In this document: positions 1 to 7,072 of the stretch, piece by piece
Position numbering within the stretch: the stretch's first letter is position 1
Layout of the letters: every line of letters begins with the position of its first letter
NCBI GenBank assembly: GCA_035325905.1
Contig: DAOKYY010000096.1
Location: forward strand, 1 to 13,362
Source of the DNA: DYGX01 sp035325905
Lineage (GTDB): Bacteria > Chloroflexota > Anaerolineae > Aggregatilineales > Aggregatilineaceae
DNA: 13,362 nucleotides
Direction: 5' to 3'
Notes under the pieces: generated by a model
What the model was told of the DNA's origin: nothing
Databases searched by the model: none
The model's input: only the letters and a program-made list of their open reading frames with translations
Position numbers and translations under genes: made by a program

Positions 1-36
1 GGGCTGCTATGCCAGAGACTTTCGATAGTTCACATA

Positions 37-49
37 GCTGCTAACCGCT
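37..49 (-). repeat. Dispersed AGCGGTTAGC motif over the stop codon of the CoA ligase-ferredoxin gene
   Basis: Read on the minus strand this is AGCGGTTAGCAGC. It contains the TAG stop of the upstream gene, whose last codons are agc ggt tag. Related copies lie at 3791-3804, 8167-8184, 12105-12119, 12139-12148 and 13315-13326. The remaining 36 bases to the window edge hold a 6-bp inverted repeat (GCTATG at 6-11, CATAGC at 33-38) with a 21-base spacer and no recognisable gene start. Confidence 0.5.
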
Positions 50-1573
50 GTCCAGGCCGGGGATCGGCAGGTGAATGTAGCCGCCCCGGTTGCCCTCGAA
101 ATAGCACTCGACCTCGCACGCCAGGCACTCGATGCAGCCGCCGCGCCGCGCGTCGTCACGCGTGATGTTGAGCACCGGCACCTCGCCGTCGAGCGAGAGA
201 ATCTGCGGCACGCAGGTCGTGATGCAGACCTTCGTCGGGCAGTCGCGGCACAGCGCGTGATCGTAGGTGACTGTCCCGCCTGTCACCGTCTCAAAGCGAT
301 ACGGCTCCCGGACAGCGCGCGCCGCGTAGTCGCTGCGCGCCGCTGAAGGCCGGGGCGTGCTGGCGATCAGGTCGCGCAGGCGCGCCGCGCAGAACTCAGG
401 CGAATCGTCCTTGCCGTAGCCTTCCAGCGGAGCCAGGAGCATCGGGCGCGCCCGCTCCAGGATGGCGATCGCTTGCTCCTCGGCGTTGCCGCCGAGCCGG
501 ATCACCGCCGGGACGGTCAGCGGCTCCTCCATAAACGCCTTGACCAGCGCCCGCGCCGAGTGATACTGCTCCTGGCTGGCGACGCCGCTCCCGCTGGCGA
601 AATAGCCGTCGATCCCCGGCTGGCTGAGGATGATTCGGGCCGCGCGGTAAACCTTGCTGGCGGGCGGGTTGCCGCTGGTATCGACAAAGTTGGCGATGCG
701 CAGGCCCTGGGCGTGCAGCGCGTCCATGCTTATCATGCTGCCGCCGCCGCCCGCCCCGTGAAAGCCGACTATGCCTTCGCCCGGCGCGAAGCCCTGCGCC
801 ATCTGGATGAAGAAGAACGTCCCGCGATAGTCGCCGCGCTCGACTTCCCACGCGATCTGCTCCAGCCGGGTCGGCGGGCGATCCAGCTCGCGGGCGAACG
901 GGATGTCCAGCTCCGGCTGGCGATAGACGGCGTAATCGTCAATGGTGAAGCGCGCGTCGGCGGCGACCAGGCGACCGTCGTCGGTCAGCGCCAGCGGGTT
1001 GATCTCGGCGGCGCGGGCGTCGTAGCGGCGCGCCGCCTCGTAGAGCCGGGGCAGCAGATCGCCCACCTGGAGCAGCAGCTTGCCGCTCAGGCCGGTCTTG
1101 CGCGCCAGCTCGCGCGCCTCGAAGTCACGCAGGCCGAGGCGGATGTCAATCGTGTGGCGCGCGACGCGATCCGGGCGCTGGCGGGCGATCTCTTCCACGC
1201 CGGAGCCGCCCAGGCTGCTGAAAATCATGACCGGGGCGCGCGCCTGGTCGTCCACGGTTATCCCGGCGTAGAACTCGCGCGCGATCGCCAGCCGCTCGAC
1301 GACCAGCACGCGCTCGACCGCGAACCCGCCGAGCGACAGGCCGAGCATGGCGCGGGCCGCATCCGCCGCCTCGCCGGGCGTGTCCGCGAAACGGATGCCG
1401 CCCAGCGCCGCCCGCCCGGTGATCCACGCCTGGGCCTTGACCACGACCGGCCCGCCGATCTCGGCGGCAATCCGGCGGGCGCCGTCCGGCGTGTCCGCCA
1501 CGCCGCCGCGCGGGACGGAGATACCGGCGCTTTCGAGCAGCGCCCGGCCCTGGTATTCGTGCAGCTTCGCCAT
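41..1573 (-). CDS. Succinyl-CoA-synthetase-beta-like ATP-grasp protein fused to a FixX-like 2[4Fe-4S] ferredoxin domain
   Basis: The 510-residue protein has two parts. Residues 1-400 follow the ADP-forming succinyl-CoA synthetase beta subunit: MAKLHEYQGRALL at the N-terminus, the ATP-grasp nucleotide segment KAQ...GR...GG (46-59), the Mg-binding EINPL segment (E190, N192) and a later Asp (D206), then a CoA-ligase domain (about 265-385) with NGAG-like and VIRLGGNAEE-like segments. Residues 440-510 are an iron-sulfur domain with cysteines 442, 445, 450, 454 and 480, 483, 486, 490. The second set is the classical CxxCxxCxxxC. The ending RGGYIHLPIPG resembles the end of FixX, the ferredoxin partner of electron-transfer-flavoprotein:quinone oxidoreductase. 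The usual beta subunit is about 390 residues and lacks this tail. The ATG lies 3 bases after the stop of the preceding gene, so translation is probably coupled. No alpha subunit is visible; it could lie beyond the left edge. Likely role (inference): acyl-CoA formation or hydrolysis linked to electron transfer. The substrate is unknown. Confidence 0.85.
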   Translation of the reverse strand: MAKLHEYQGRALLESAGISVPRGGVADTPDGARRIAAEIGGPVVVKAQAWITGRAALGGIRFADTPGEAADAARAMLGLSLGGFAVERVLVVERLAIAREFYAGITVDDQARAPVMIFSSLGGSGVEEIARQRPDRVARHTIDIRLGLRDFEARELARKTGLSGKLLLQVGDLLPRLYEAARRYDARAAEINPLALTDDGRLVAADARFTIDDYAVYRQPELDIPFARELDRPPTRLEQIAWEVERGDYRGTFFFIQMAQGFAPGEGIVGFHGAGGGGSMISMDALHAQGLRIANFVDTSGNPPASKVYRAARIILSQPGIDGYFASGSGVASQEQYHSARALVKAFMEEPLTVPAVIRLGGNAEEQAIAILERARPMLLAPLEGYGKDDSPEFCAARLRDLIASTPRPSAARSDYAARAVREPYRFETVTGGTVTYDHALCRDCPTKVCITTCVPQILSLDGEVPVLNITRDDARRGGCIECLACEVECYFEGNRGGYIHLPIPGLDSG

Positions 1574-1576
1574 GCG

Positions 1577-3697
1577 CTACTCGCTCGCTTCGACTGGCCG
1601 CACGCGCAGATCGGCGTAGGCGGCGTGGCTGCCGTCCCACGTCGAGAGGCCGATCTGCCCGGTCAGGCGCGGGGCGGGATCGGTCCAGGTCAGCGCGGCG
1701 CGCTGGCCGTCGCCCTCGACTTCGGCGGACAGGCGGTCGCCCTGGGCGCTCAGGCGCAGGGTGTAGCGCGCGCCATGCCGCCACACGAACGGCGCCGCCG
1801 CGACGCGCTCGTAGCGCATTCCATCCTTGCGATAGAGCGCCAGCGCGCCGTCCGGCCCCAGCCCGCCCGCGTAGGAGCGCAGCGCGCCCTGCACCCGCAC
1901 GTTGGCGTAGTGATGCGCGCCGATCAGCGGGGTGAGGGCGACCTCCAGCGCGACATCTTCCCACGCGAGATCGCCGGTGTAGGTTTCGCACAGGCCCGGC
2001 CCGCTGCCGTGATAGGCCCCGTCTTCCAGCCGCCAATAGCCGCGCAGCTTCGTCCACTGGCTGACGACGCTCCCCACGGCGCGCTCGCGGGAAAAGTCCA
2101 CGCTGTAATCCGGCGGGCCGGACCAGTCAAGCGCGCGCAGATGGAACGCGCCGATCTCCCACGGCTCACCCAGGTTGCGCACCACGACGCCGACCTGCGA
2201 CAGGCGCGCGCCGTCCAGCCGGGGAATCCGCCATGTCAGCGTTTGCCACGCGCCGGGCGCCAGCGGCTGCGCGGCCGACTGGTGCCGCTGCCCGGTGTGG
2301 TCGTCGTAAACGAACAGCCCGGCCTGCAAGCCCTCCGGCGCGCCCGGCGCGGCGCACACCTCCGCCGTGACGGTCTGGCCGGGGAAGATCAGCGGCGTGA
2401 AGGTCGCGCCGTAGTAGTTGCCGCTCAGCTCCGCCGGGTGGTAATAAGTGCGCGTGAAGAGGCGCAGCTCGCCCTTCTTGGTCAGCTTGCGGACGCTGGC
2501 TTGCAGCGCGCCCTCGGCGGCGGCCAGAGTGGACCGGCGCAGCTCGATCACCCGCCCGCGCACGCCCTCCGCCTGAAAGTTAGCGGTCGAGCCGGGGTAG
2601 CGCCAGTGGTAGCGCGGGCGCGCCGGGGCCGCCTGCCCGGCCAATGCGCGCCCCAGCCGGGCGAACAGGTCAGCGCATTGGGGAATGGTCAGGAGATTGC
2701 GCGTGCCGATCACGCTGGCGGCGATCAGCAGGTCGTTGATCGGCTCGCGCCAGCGCCAGTCGATCCCATCCAGGCCGAGCGCGACGCCCATGATCGCGCC
2801 AACATTGCCGACGTTGCAGTCGGTGTCCCACCCGGCCATGTTCGCGATCTGGATCGTGCGCGCAAAATCGCCGCCACCATACGCCAGCGCCATGATCACG
2901 ACGCCCGCGTTAGGGATGATGTGCACCTCGCCGGGGTAGCGGTCGTAGCCGAAGTTCGCCTTGAGAAACTCCATGCAGGCGCGCCAGTCGCCGGGGGCGG
3001 CGTGCGGGTGCGCGTGGTAGAAGTCGAGCACGGCGCGCGCGACGCGCGTGTACTCGCTGTCCGGCGGGATCAGTCTCAGCCCGGTCTCGATCAGCGCCAG
3101 CGGGTCGCGCTCGGCAAAGGCGGCGCTGACCAGCCCGGCGATGAAGCGCCCGCCGACGATGCCGTTGCCATCGTGCGAGACGCTTGAGGCGCGCGCCGCC
3201 AGGTCCGCCGCCAGCGCCGGATCGCCCGGCGCGACCAGCCCCCAGATGTCGCTGAAAATCTGCCCGCCGATCTGCTCGGCCAGCGCCGCGCCGTTCTGCG
3301 CGATCGAGCCGCTGCGCGGGGCCGGGATACCGGCGGCGAGGTTCAGGTAGGCGGTGTGCTCGGTCGAGACGCCGTAGCCGCCCCACCACAGCGTCCCCTG
3401 CTGGTCGCTGAGATAGTTTAGCCACGCCTCGGCGATCTGCTGCGCGGACAGGTCCGCCCCGGCGCCGGTGTCTTCCAGCGCGCGGATCAGGATCATGGGC
3501 AGCGCGGTGTCGTCGTCGGGCTTAAAGAGCTTGCCCGGCGCTTCGTTCAGGTACCCCGTCACCTCGCCCAGGTTCAGGCGGATGTCGTCGTAGGTCCAGC
3601 CTTCGAGCGGCGCGCCGAACCGCACGCCGATGCACTTGCCGAGCCACCCGGCGTAGACGCGCTCGTCGTAGTCCGGGGGAAGTGTCCGCTGCGCCAT
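1577..3697 (-). CDS. ADP-ribosylglycohydrolase-family enzyme with C-terminal beta-sandwich domains
   Basis: The protein has 706 residues from the ATG at 3697, preceded by AGAGGA at good spacing. A TTG 39 bases upstream is also open but has no better site. Residues 9-350 are an ADP-ribosylglycohydrolase (DraG/COG1397) domain. It keeps the binuclear-metal residues: PDDDT (D61-T64) and GWDTDC (D291, D293) followed by NVGNVGAIMG. Residues about 365-525 and 530-700 look like two beta-sandwich modules; the second resembles the lectin-like fold of DUF1080 (3-keto-disaccharide hydrolase) proteins, with WTKLRGYWRLEDGAYHGSG and a closing AAYADLRVRPV. Ordinary family members are about 300-350 residues. 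No signal peptide is seen, so the protein is cytoplasmic. Its position between the binding protein and the CoA ligase fusion suggests it cleaves a glycosidic bond of the imported compound. ADP-ribosyl-protein de-modification is the alternative. Family assignment is firm; the substrate is not known. Confidence 0.85.
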   Translation of the reverse strand: MAQRTLPPDYDERVYAGWLGKCIGVRFGAPLEGWTYDDIRLNLGEVTGYLNEAPGKLFKPDDDTALPMILIRALEDTGAGADLSAQQIAEAWLNYLSDQQGTLWWGGYGVSTEHTAYLNLAAGIPAPRSGSIAQNGAALAEQIGGQIFSDIWGLVAPGDPALAADLAARASSVSHDGNGIVGGRFIAGLVSAAFAERDPLALIETGLRLIPPDSEYTRVARAVLDFYHAHPHAAPGDWRACMEFLKANFGYDRYPGEVHIIPNAGVVIMALAYGGGDFARTIQIANMAGWDTDCNVGNVGAIMGVALGLDGIDWRWREPINDLLIAASVIGTRNLLTIPQCADLFARLGRALAGQAAPARPRYHWRYPGSTANFQAEGVRGRVIELRRSTLAAAEGALQASVRKLTKKGELRLFTRTYYHPAELSGNYYGATFTPLIFPGQTVTAEVCAAPGAPEGLQAGLFVYDDHTGQRHQSAAQPLAPGAWQTLTWRIPRLDGARLSQVGVVVRNLGEPWEIGAFHLRALDWSGPPDYSVDFSRERAVGSVVSQWTKLRGYWRLEDGAYHGSGPGLCETYTGDLAWEDVALEVALTPLIGAHHYANVRVQGALRSYAGGLGPDGALALYRKDGMRYERVAAAPFVWRHGARYTLRLSAQGDRLSAEVEGDGQRAALTWTDPAPRLTGQIGLSTWDGSHAAYADLRVRPVEASE

Positions 3698-3755
3698 GCC
3701 TATCCTCTCACCGCGTCTGTTGTCCTTGCGAGTCAATTCCTGCCGTATTCAGGAG

Positions 3756-3790
3756 GAGCCTCACCCCGCGAAAAGCGCGGGGTGAGGCTC
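3756..3790. promoter_or_regulatory. Perfect 15-bp hairpin between binding-protein gene and downstream hydrolase gene
   Basis: GAGCCTCACCCCGCG at 3756-3770 pairs exactly with 3776-3790 around a 5-base loop. It starts 8 bases beyond the stop of the binding-protein gene on the minus strand. No run of U follows on either strand, so it is not a classical intrinsic terminator. Similar hairpins after binding-protein genes in ABC operons protect the upstream mRNA from 3' decay and lower expression of the following genes. That role is inferred here by analogy. Confidence 0.75.
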
Positions 3791-3804
3791 GCCAGCCGCT
3801 AGCC
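3791..3804 (-). repeat. Dispersed GGCTAGCGGCTGGC motif over the binding-protein stop codon
   Basis: On the minus strand this reads GGCTAGCGGCTGGC and contains the TAG stop of the binding-protein gene. It differs by one base from 8171-8184 (GGTTAGCGGCTGGC) downstream of the LacI gene. It directly abuts the 15-bp hairpin. Confidence 0.5.
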
Positions 3805-5094
3805 GCCGTAGGCGTCGTCCAGGCAGAACTGGGCGGTCGCCGCTTCTTCGGCCAGCATCGCTTCCAGGTCGCGCTCGCCGTTCTGAATCCAGCGCACGCG
3901 CACGTTGTCGAACGCCGGATAGACGCAGTCCCAGAAGTACTGCGAGCGCAGGTAGTTGGCGACGTGCGTCTCCTTTTGTAGCTCGCGGTAGGCCACGCCG
4001 AGGACCGGGTCCTGGTCCCAGCCTAGCTCCTGCCAGACCTGCGGGCCGTTGGGCGGCCAGATGCCCGCCTCGGCGGCCATCCGCTGCGCCTCAGGGCCGG
4101 CCAGCCACGACATGAACTGCCACGCCTGCTCCTTATGATCGCTGCCGGACCACATGTAGTGGGCGTAGGCGTCGGTCCAGGCGATGCCTTCGGCGTTCTC
4201 GTCATAGCGCGGCGGCGCGACGACGCCCCACTCGAACGTGGCCTGCTCCTCCAGCGCCGGAAGCTCCCAGTTGGAGATCGACTGCATGGCGACCTTGCCG
4301 GAGAGGAAGACCAGCTCGCCGTACTGGTCCTGAAGCTCGGCGGGCGCCGCGACCTGGTCCTCAGTCACCAGCTCCAGGCAGAAGCGCCACGCTTCCGCCG
4401 CTTCGGGCGTGTCGAAGTAGCCGACGACCCCGCGCCCGTCCGGGCTGATCACGTCCGTGCCGAGGTTGAACGAGAACGGGGACCACAGCAAGCAGCCCTC
4501 GCCGCCGACGATCGCGCCGACGCCGTACTGATCGGCCTCGCGGTCGGTGAGCTGGTTCGCCAGCGCGCGATAGTCCGCGATGGTCCAGCCCTCTTCGGGA
4601 TAGGGCACGCCCGCCGCGTCGAAGATGTCCTTGTTGTAGGCGATGAAGCCCGCCGACGCCTCGCGCGGGACGCCGTAGTAGTTGCCCTCGTAGAGCGTGC
4701 GAAGCTGCCCGATCGGGAACCAGGCTTCCTCAGGGTTGAAGCCGTCCGCCTCCATATAGGGCGTCAGGTTCTCCAGAAAACCCTGCTCGGCCACGTCGGC
4801 GGCGTAGTAGGTCGTCCACACGTCCGGGCCTTCGCCGCCGGCGATCGCGGTCGCGACGCGCGTGTTGAAGGCGCGGCTGGGGAAGAGCGAGATCGCCACG
4901 CGGATATTCGGGTTGGCGTCCTCGAAGGCGCGGGCAAGCTGGAAGTGCAGGTCACGCGTGGCCGCCGTGTCGCGACCGCGCTCGGTGCTCCACCACGTGA
5001 TGGTAACGACCGGTTCGTCTTGCGCCTGGGTCGCGGCGGCAGGGACCAGCATCGCCACGACGACCAGCAGAATGAGCCATGTGCGCTTGTTCAT
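3799..5094 (-). CDS. Sugar ABC transporter extracellular substrate-binding protein (family 1)
   Basis: The 431-residue protein has an N-terminal signal peptide: MNKR, a hydrophobic stretch to about residue 20, and an AxA-type site with likely cleavage after A24 (ATQA|QDEP). The mature part opens with VTITWWST and continues with FEDANPNIRVAI and GEGPDVWTTYYAADVAEQGFLENLTPY, typical of MalE-like family 1 binding proteins. Four cysteines in the mature part could form disulfides outside the cell. There is no lipobox cysteine, so it is not an obvious lipoprotein. AAGGAG at 5104-5109 lies 9 bases before the ATG. It captures the substrate and delivers it to the two permeases encoded upstream in the same operon. 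The ligand cannot be told from sequence; an oligosaccharide or other glycoside is likely from the family. Confidence 0.93.
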   Translation of the reverse strand: MNKRTWLILLVVVAMLVPAAATQAQDEPVVTITWWSTERGRDTAATRDLHFQLARAFEDANPNIRVAISLFPSRAFNTRVATAIAGGEGPDVWTTYYAADVAEQGFLENLTPYMEADGFNPEEAWFPIGQLRTLYEGNYYGVPREASAGFIAYNKDIFDAAGVPYPEEGWTIADYRALANQLTDREADQYGVGAIVGGEGCLLWSPFSFNLGTDVISPDGRGVVGYFDTPEAAEAWRFCLELVTEDQVAAPAELQDQYGELVFLSGKVAMQSISNWELPALEEQATFEWGVVAPPRYDENAEGIAWTDAYAHYMWSGSDHKEQAWQFMSWLAGPEAQRMAAEAGIWPPNGPQVWQELGWDQDPVLGVAYRELQKETHVANYLRSQYFWDCVYPAFDNVRVRWIQNGERDLEAMLAEEAATAQFCLDDAYGG

Positions 5095-5237
5095 CTGATG
5101 CGTCTCCTTATGCGTCTCTCAAAAAGTCTCAACCCCGGAAAAAGGTCTTGCTGTCGCCAGGTGTGTCGTGCGCCGGTCCACCTCCTTGATGCGCGGTTTA
5201 TCTGCAACATGCGCCGCATAGGACACTTTCCAGAACC
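5095..5237 (-). other. 143-base spacer between second permease and binding-protein gene
   Basis: This is the longest gap inside the operon. It holds the binding-protein ribosome-binding site (AAGGAG, 5104-5109), a second strong Shine-Dalgarno-like AAGGAGG around 5180-5186 with no start codon at the right distance, and a 42-codon open frame (ATG at 5219) that ends in a 4-base ATGA overlap with the binding-protein start. That frame encodes a very Arg-rich peptide (MRRMLQINRASRRW...) resembling nothing I know. No terminator hairpin or clear promoter was found. Confidence 0.4.
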
Positions 5238-6119
5238 TCACCCTTTCAACCCTTCGACCGAGATACCGCCGATCAGTTGTTTCTGCGCGAAGAAGAACAG
5301 GATCAGCGGCGGAATCATCGCCAGGACCGACCCGGCCATCAGCAGGTTCCAGTTGGTCTCGCGCGCGCCCTGGAAGAAGCTCAGGCCCAGCGATACGGTG
5401 AACATCTGCGGGTCGTTGAGGTAGATCAGCGGCTGCAAAAAGTCGTTCCACACGTCGATGAACGTGAACACGACGACCAGCATCAGCGCCGGGCGCGCCA
5501 GCGGGATGATGATCCGCCAGAACACGTCGAAGCGCGTCGCGCCGTCGATGTAGGCCGCCTCGTCCAGGTCGAACGGGATGCTCATCATGTACTGCCGCAC
5601 CAGGAAGATCAGAAACGGCGTGCCGGTGAAGGCGGGCAGGATCAGCGGCCAGTAGCTGTTGATCATCCCCAGCTTGGCGAACATCACGAAGCGCGGGACG
5701 AGCGTGACCTGATACGGGATCATCAGCGTCGAGAGCATCACCAGAAACAGGAAGTTGCGCCCCGGAAAGCGCAGCCGCGCGAACCCGTAGGCGACGAGCG
5801 TCACCGAGACGAGGTGCCCGACGATGTTCGCGCCCGCCAGAAAGAGCGTGTTGAGGTAGAAGCGGCCAAACGGCACTTCCTGAAACACCTCGCGGAAGTT
5901 GCTCCACTGGGCCGGGGCCGGGATCCACTCCGGCGGGATGGCGAAAGTCTGCTGGGGGGACTTGACCGCCGTCGAGAACATCCAGTACAGCGGGATCATG
6001 AACAGCGCCGCCAGCACCATCAGCACCGAATAGCCGGACACTTCGTTGAAGCGCCGCAGGCCGCGCAGCCCCAGCAGAGAGCGCGAGCGCGCGGGCGGGG
6101 AACTCGTCAACTGCGTCAT
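5238..6119 (-). CDS. Sugar ABC transporter permease, MalG type
   Basis: The 293-residue inner-membrane protein has six predicted hydrophobic segments (first at about 30-48, last at about 259-278). It carries the binding-protein-dependent permease EAA loop at 187-206 (EAAYIDGATRFDVFWRIIIP), which contacts the ATPase subunit. The C-terminal IGGISVEGLKG is typical of MalG-like permeases in carbohydrate importers. Its ATG overlaps the stop of the preceding permease gene by 4 bases (ATGA), so the two subunits are translationally coupled and made together. No ATPase gene occurs in this window, so the pair probably uses a shared MsmX/UgpC-like ATPase encoded elsewhere. Confidence 0.95.
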   Translation of the reverse strand: MTQLTSSPPARSRSLLGLRGLRRFNEVSGYSVLMVLAALFMIPLYWMFSTAVKSPQQTFAIPPEWIPAPAQWSNFREVFQEVPFGRFYLNTLFLAGANIVGHLVSVTLVAYGFARLRFPGRNFLFLVMLSTLMIPYQVTLVPRFVMFAKLGMINSYWPLILPAFTGTPFLIFLVRQYMMSIPFDLDEAAYIDGATRFDVFWRIIIPLARPALMLVVVFTFIDVWNDFLQPLIYLNDPQMFTVSLGLSFFQGARETNWNLLMAGSVLAMIPPLILFFFAQKQLIGGISVEGLKG

Positions 6120-7066
6120 CGCGCCCTCTTACGCTCCGTCTCGTAGTAGACCCAATAGCTGGAGCTACGGAAGACCAGCACCGTCAACGCCATGATGAAC
6201 ACGGTCATGATCCAGGCCAGGGCCGAGCCGTAGCCCATGCGCATCGATTCGAACGAGCGGTTGTAGATGTAGAGCATGTAGAACAGGCCCGATTGCAGCG
6301 GCCCGCCGCTTCGCCCGGCGGCGATGAAGGCCGGGGTGAAGGTCTGGAAGGCGCCGATCATGCCCAGCACCAGCTGGAAGAAGATCGTCGGCGTCAGCAT
6401 CGGCAGCGTGATGCGCACGAACTTTTGCAGGCGGTTGGCCCCGTCCACCGAAGCCGCCTCGTAAAGCTGATCCGGGATGTTTTGCAGCCCGGCCAGGTAG
6501 ATCACCGCGCTGCCCCCCACCCCCCAGAGCGACATCATGACGATGCTCGGCAGCACCCAGTCCGGGTCGCTCAGCCAGTTCGGCCCCTCGACGCCGAGCC
6601 AGCTCAGCATCGTGTTCAGCAGCCCGTAGCGCGGGTTGAGCACCCAGACCCACACCAGCGAGCTGGCGACCTTCGGCACGATGTACGGCATGTAGAAGAC
6701 GGTGCGGAACAGGCCGATGCCCTTCAGCTTCTGGTTCAGCACGACCGCGATCAGGATGCCGAAGAGGACTTCGAGCGGCAGGTAGATCGCGGCGTAGCGC
6801 AGCGTGACCGAAACGGCCTTGCGGAAGAACGGGTCCGCCGTGAAGATGCGCTCGTAGTTGGCGAAGCCGACCCACTCCGGCGTGCCGACGATGTTCCAGC
6901 GTGTGAAGCTGAGGATGAACGACGCGATAATCGGCCCGGCGAAGAAGACGATGAAGCCGATGATCCAGGGCGAGATGAACAGGTACCCGGCCACCGCCTC
7001 GCGCCGCTCGGCAGGCGACAGCCCGGACCAGCTTCGCGTCAAACGCCGCGTGAGCACGCCCATCAT
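6116..7066 (-). CDS. Sugar ABC transporter permease, MalF type
   Basis: The protein has about 316 residues and six hydrophobic segments. It starts with a basic cytoplasmic region, then GYLFISPWIIGFIVFFAGPIIAS (28-50), and carries the EAA loop at 203-222 (EAASVDGANRLQKFVRITLP). It is the larger partner of the MalG-type permease that follows. Two adjacent ATG codons (7066 and 7063) are possible starts. AGGAG at 7074-7070 overlaps the stop codon of the hydrolase gene before it and lies 3 bases from the first ATG but 6 from the second, so the second may be the true start. The gap to the upstream gene is only 6 bases. Confidence 0.95.
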   Translation of the reverse strand: MMGVLTRRLTRSWSGLSPAERREAVAGYLFISPWIIGFIVFFAGPIIASFILSFTRWNIVGTPEWVGFANYERIFTADPFFRKAVSVTLRYAAIYLPLEVLFGILIAVVLNQKLKGIGLFRTVFYMPYIVPKVASSLVWVWVLNPRYGLLNTMLSWLGVEGPNWLSDPDWVLPSIVMMSLWGVGGSAVIYLAGLQNIPDQLYEAASVDGANRLQKFVRITLPMLTPTIFFQLVLGMIGAFQTFTPAFIAAGRSGGPLQSGLFYMLYIYNRSFESMRMGYGSALAWIMTVFIMALTVLVFRSSSYWVYYETERKRAR

Positions 7067-7072
7067 CCGCTC

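Noticed and set aside
6..38. GCTATG/CATAGC inverted repeat as a terminator after the CoA ligase fusion gene
   Set aside because: Only 6 bp with a 21-base spacer and no U-tract; too weak, and cut off by the window edge.
473..3187. A 904-codon open frame on the plus strand antisense to the CoA ligase and hydrolase genes
   Set aside because: Its product is a low-complexity Arg/Ala/Gly/Asp-rich chain with no recognisable domain, while the opposite strand carries clear conserved motifs. It is a GC-rich shadow frame.
3756..3790. The 15-bp hairpin as an intrinsic terminator ending the operon
   Set aside because: No U-run follows on either strand, and the next gene continues in the same direction with its own ribosome-binding site and a 3-base gap to the gene after it.
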